From positions 1 through 62,000 of the forward strand of contig NW_019775929.1 in NCBI RefSeq assembly GCF_001039355.2: a stretch of 62,000 nt of DNA, given 5' to 3'. The notes beneath the pieces were generated by a model, which had not been told where the DNA came from, made no database searches, and saw nothing but the letters and a program-made list of their open reading frames with translations. Below are positions 61,261-62,000 of the stretch, piece after piece (position 1 is the stretch's first letter; each line of letters begins with the position of its first letter). The translations under genes were made by a program, and so were the position numbers. The stretch comes from Lingula anatina. Taxonomy: Eukaryota; Brachiopoda; Lingulata; Lingulida; Lingulidae.

Positions 61261-62000
61261 TCAAGAATTCAAAATTTGCTTTACAATATGTTTTTTGTGC
61301 ATTGTTTTGGTCAGAGGTAAAATAAAATGTAAATGTCTAAAGTTAATTTTTCGTGGTTTAGTATTGACAAAATGATCTACATGTAAATTCACTTTTAAAG
61401 GCTATATCCCATCGCCTACAATTATATTAACGCAACGAACGGCCTTAAGCTTAGCTTAAGCTTCCTGCTGTTAAGAAATTCACCTCGTCACTATTACTGC
61501 AAAATATTGTGTGTTTGCTATTCGGTGAAATAAATAAATATTTAGTGCATCATAAAATATGTGAAGTGCTGTCCATATTGTCCAAGAAAGGCCAAGCAGC
61601 TGTGTACAAGTGTTTGCAGGTGTCAAAAAACCTGCTCGTAAGTACATCGTCCTTAACCCAGATATTAAAGGAGTTTAAGGGCAGACGAGGCTGAGGCCAT
61701 TTTTTCTTCATTTTGAAAAAAATATCTGGAAGAACCTTGCAAATATTATATTTGCAACCATAAAATCAAGTTGATGGTGGAAGTAGTCTTTTTTCTGTTT
61801 CAAAATAGCCCAGCGATCATAAATGCAGTGAGTTCGGATAGGTTTATCTTGTATTATTCAGAGGAGTATTCATTTTCATGTAGTCCCACTGTTACCATGC
61901 GCCGCTTTTCATTTCCTTCATTTCCGCGCATCATGGATTCATTATCTTATGGGAATCGTAGCATTCAATATTTATTATCAACTTTAAACGTCATTCTGCC
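61261..62000. other. Intergenic end of window
   Basis: No convincing gene. One stretch (61540-61640, plus strand) reads HHKICEVLSILSKKGQAAVY and continues to a gtaagt at about 61638. The spacing of Leu, Lys-Gly and aromatic residues is loosely reminiscent of a CARD-type helix pair. No upstream acceptor was found, so it is not called as an exon. Confidence 0.35.

Noticed and set aside
1-62000. CRISPR arrays, operons, bacterial regulatory sites and tRNA or rRNA genes
   Set aside because: The DNA is intron-containing animal DNA. No spaced repeat array and no tRNA B-box/cloverleaf could be found by eye; a tRNAscan-SE run would settle the latter.

Overview
The window is animal nuclear DNA. It is AT-rich, its genes are split by GT-AG introns, and the intergenic DNA is full of microsatellites, G/C homopolymers and short terminal-inverted-repeat elements. 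The gene types point to a marine lophotrochozoan, most likely a bivalve-like mollusc: a CLCA-type protein, a LicD/fukutin-type enzyme, and modular cysteine-rich and EGF-type single-pass membrane proteins. The species assignment is inference. All gene models below were built by hand from reading frame, splice consensus and intron phase, and none has transcript support.

Plus strand, 1-10.6 kb: the last exon of a truncated gene (336-477) is followed by a complete paralogue (3562-8954, about 810 aa). The paralogue encodes a type I membrane protein built from a two-exon cassette repeated twice. At least 1.1 kb of downstream DNA was duplicated along with the gene.

Minus strand, 11.8-15.6 kb: a five-exon gene (about 632 aa) encodes a signal peptide, an extracellular region, one EGF domain, a transmembrane helix and a long tail with four Y-x-N motifs. 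Minus strand, 17.8-34.5 kb: a CLCA-family gene is assembled from 14 coding exons (about 998 aa) with signal peptide, N-terminal CLCA domain, vWA domain, fibronectin-like region, transmembrane helix and NPAY tail. Its N-terminal exon 2 lies in a 4.4 kb segment present twice and bounded by single N bases, which looks like two unmerged alleles. The exon expected to carry the family HExxH zinc site is not visible.

34.5-42.6 kb is largely gene-free, with repeats and two more N-flanked local duplications. Plus strand, 42.6-47.4 kb: a five-exon gene encodes an unrecognised basic, coiled-coil, proline-rich protein (about 730 aa), with a decayed PIF/Harbinger-like element in intron 1. 49.3-53.5 kb: a three-exon LicD/fukutin-like membrane enzyme (about 269 aa) whose first exon is bracketed by two inverted copies of one small element. 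56.0-56.7 kb: a protein of five degenerate repeats, interrupted by an apparent one-base frameshift. 59.4-60.6 kb: an intron-less coding region for a disordered protein (400 aa) with repeated basophilic phosphosite motifs. A 367-bp assembly gap (60871-61237) follows.

The genes do not form an obvious pathway. The left half is enriched in secreted or membrane-anchored surface proteins (two tandem cysteine-rich receptors, an EGF receptor-like protein and CLCA).
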